Below are positions 63,408 through 64,000 of a DNA stretch of 64,000 bases, piece after piece. The stretch comes from Vibrio sp. CAU 1672 (GTDB lineage: Bacteria; Pseudomonadota; Gammaproteobacteria; Enterobacterales; Vibrionaceae), in contig NZ_JARHUF010000002.1 in NCBI RefSeq assembly GCF_029223195.1, positions 344,030-408,029 on the forward strand. The letters run 5' to 3'. A model generated the notes under the pieces. The model saw only the letters and a list, made by a program, of their open reading frames with translations. It had not been told where the DNA came from and ran no database searches. The first letter of the stretch is position 1. The number at the start of each line of letters is the position of its first letter. A program made the position numbers and the translations under genes.

Positions 63408-64000
63408 TGATCTGCTCCAGCCAGACTGGACACTTCATTAAGCGACATTTTGTTGTTCAAAGTTAACTGGGCTTAGATACCCAAGAGCACTGTGCCTTCT
63501 CGTCCGATTATAATCAACCTCTATGTATTCGAAGATCGCTTGGCGCATCTCGTCTCGCGTCATGATCGGCTCATATTGGATCGCTTCAACTTTCATTGAA
63601 TGGAAGAAGCTCTCAACACAAGCGTTGTCCCAGCAGTTTCCTTTTCTACTCATACTTTGCTTTAGATTATAAGCGGTCATGAGGTCTCGATAGTCTTTTG
63701 AGCAATACTGGCTACCTCGATCACTGTGAACGATAACTTGCTCAGGGAATCCGCGACGGAACAAGGCCATTGATAGCGCATCGCAGACCAGCGTAGCAGT
63801 CATTCTGGTATCCATAGACCAGCCGACTACTTGTCTTGAGTAAAGATCAATAATTACCGCCAAGTACAGCCAACCTTCGCTTGTGGCAACGTAGGTGATG
63901 TCACCCGCCCACTTTTGATTCGGAGCCGCTGCGTTGAAGTCCTGAGCCAGCAGGTTCGGAGCAACAGGCATTTTATGCTTGCTGTCTGTTGTACACTTAA
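63408..64000 (-). mobile_element. IS3-family insertion sequence, partial
   Basis: The element continues beyond the window. Its right-hand end is probably near 63408-63432, where TGATCTGCTCCAGCC precedes the transposase stop; the exact terminal base and any target duplication cannot be fixed because the other end is outside. Confidence 0.75.
63438..64000 (-). CDS. IS3-family transposase OrfB, C-terminal part
   Basis: The reading frame is open to the window edge, so the N-terminus is missing. The DDE integrase core is visible: [17 protein letters not shown] with the first Asp, [10 protein letters not shown] with the second, and [12 protein letters not shown] with the Glu. The stretch before PVAPNLL includes TDSKHK, typical of IS3 OrfB. 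In IS3 elements OrfB is usually made by a -1 frameshift from OrfA, which would lie outside. Confidence 0.93.
   Translation of the reverse strand, partial: KCTTDSKHKMPVAPNLLAQDFNAAAPNQKWAGDITYVATSEGWLYLAVIIDLYSRQVVGWSMDTRMTATLVCDALSMALFRRGFPEQVIVHSDRGSQYCSKDYRDLMTAYNLKQSMSRKGNCWDNACVESFFHSMKVEAIQYEPIMTRDEMRQAIFEYIEVDYNRTRRHSALGYLSPVNFEQQNVA

Noticed and set aside
1..64000. CRISPR array, phage structural genes or toxin-antitoxin pairs
   Set aside because: No regularly spaced repeats, no cas, capsid or tail genes, and no convincing toxin-antitoxin gene pair were seen.

Overview
The window looks like a chromosomal segment of a facultatively anaerobic marine gammaproteobacterium, most likely Vibrionaceae. 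The reasons are a YbiW-type glycyl-radical enzyme closely matching the E. coli family, many PTS and carbohydrate genes, a Mak-type sugar kinase, a MalT-type promoter in front of a lipoprotein pullulanase, and an overall Vibrio-like gene style. The species call is inference; no rRNA is present.

Layout. 1-1063: 3' part of a chemotaxis receptor. 1306-6415: an oxygen-sensitive glycyl-radical module (fsaA divergent from ybiY-ybiW, then a DeoR-family regulator) with a perfect FNR box and three copies of a palindrome that is probably the DeoR-type operator. 7214-14044: pullulanase behind three MalT boxes, a fructose-type PTS EIIA-EIIB protein without EIIC, and mannose-6-phosphate isomerase. 14152-14242: tRNA-Ser(UGA). 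14286-21294: a more accessory stretch with a HELTH-motif lipoprotein, a lone ATPase, a MocR-type regulator divergent from a beta-hydroxyacid dehydrogenase across a 38-bp perfect palindrome, and a coiled-coil lipoprotein.

21770-35857 is a mannoside and N-glycan-like utilisation locus: GH2 beta-mannosidase, a porin, an RpiR regulator, manno(fructo)kinase, an AraC regulator, a fructose/mannosyl-type PTS EIIBCA, a GH38 alpha-mannosidase and a GH20 hexosaminidase. With manA upstream, these enzymes would carry mannosides to fructose-6-phosphate. A shared 18-bp palindrome lies upstream of both rpiR and the PTS operon.

36261-51928 holds a P-type cation ATPase, a formate channel with a cysteine-type formate dehydrogenase and two electron-transfer subunits, and, convergent to it, a tightly overlapping operon: acyl-CoA synthetase, fused 2-oxoacid dehydrogenase E1 alpha/beta, lipoyl E2, a stand-alone acyl carrier protein and PEP synthase. 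No E3 is present. This operon is the best candidate for an undescribed system. 

52380-56038 is a lacI-GH13-malE maltodextrin module without permeases, flanked by imperfect 39-bp direct repeats. 56395-59804 encodes a hybrid sensor kinase overlapping a PhnD-like binding protein. The right end has an SDR/LysR divergent pair, decayed gene fragments and an IS3-family element running off the window. No CRISPR array, rRNA or phage structural genes were seen.
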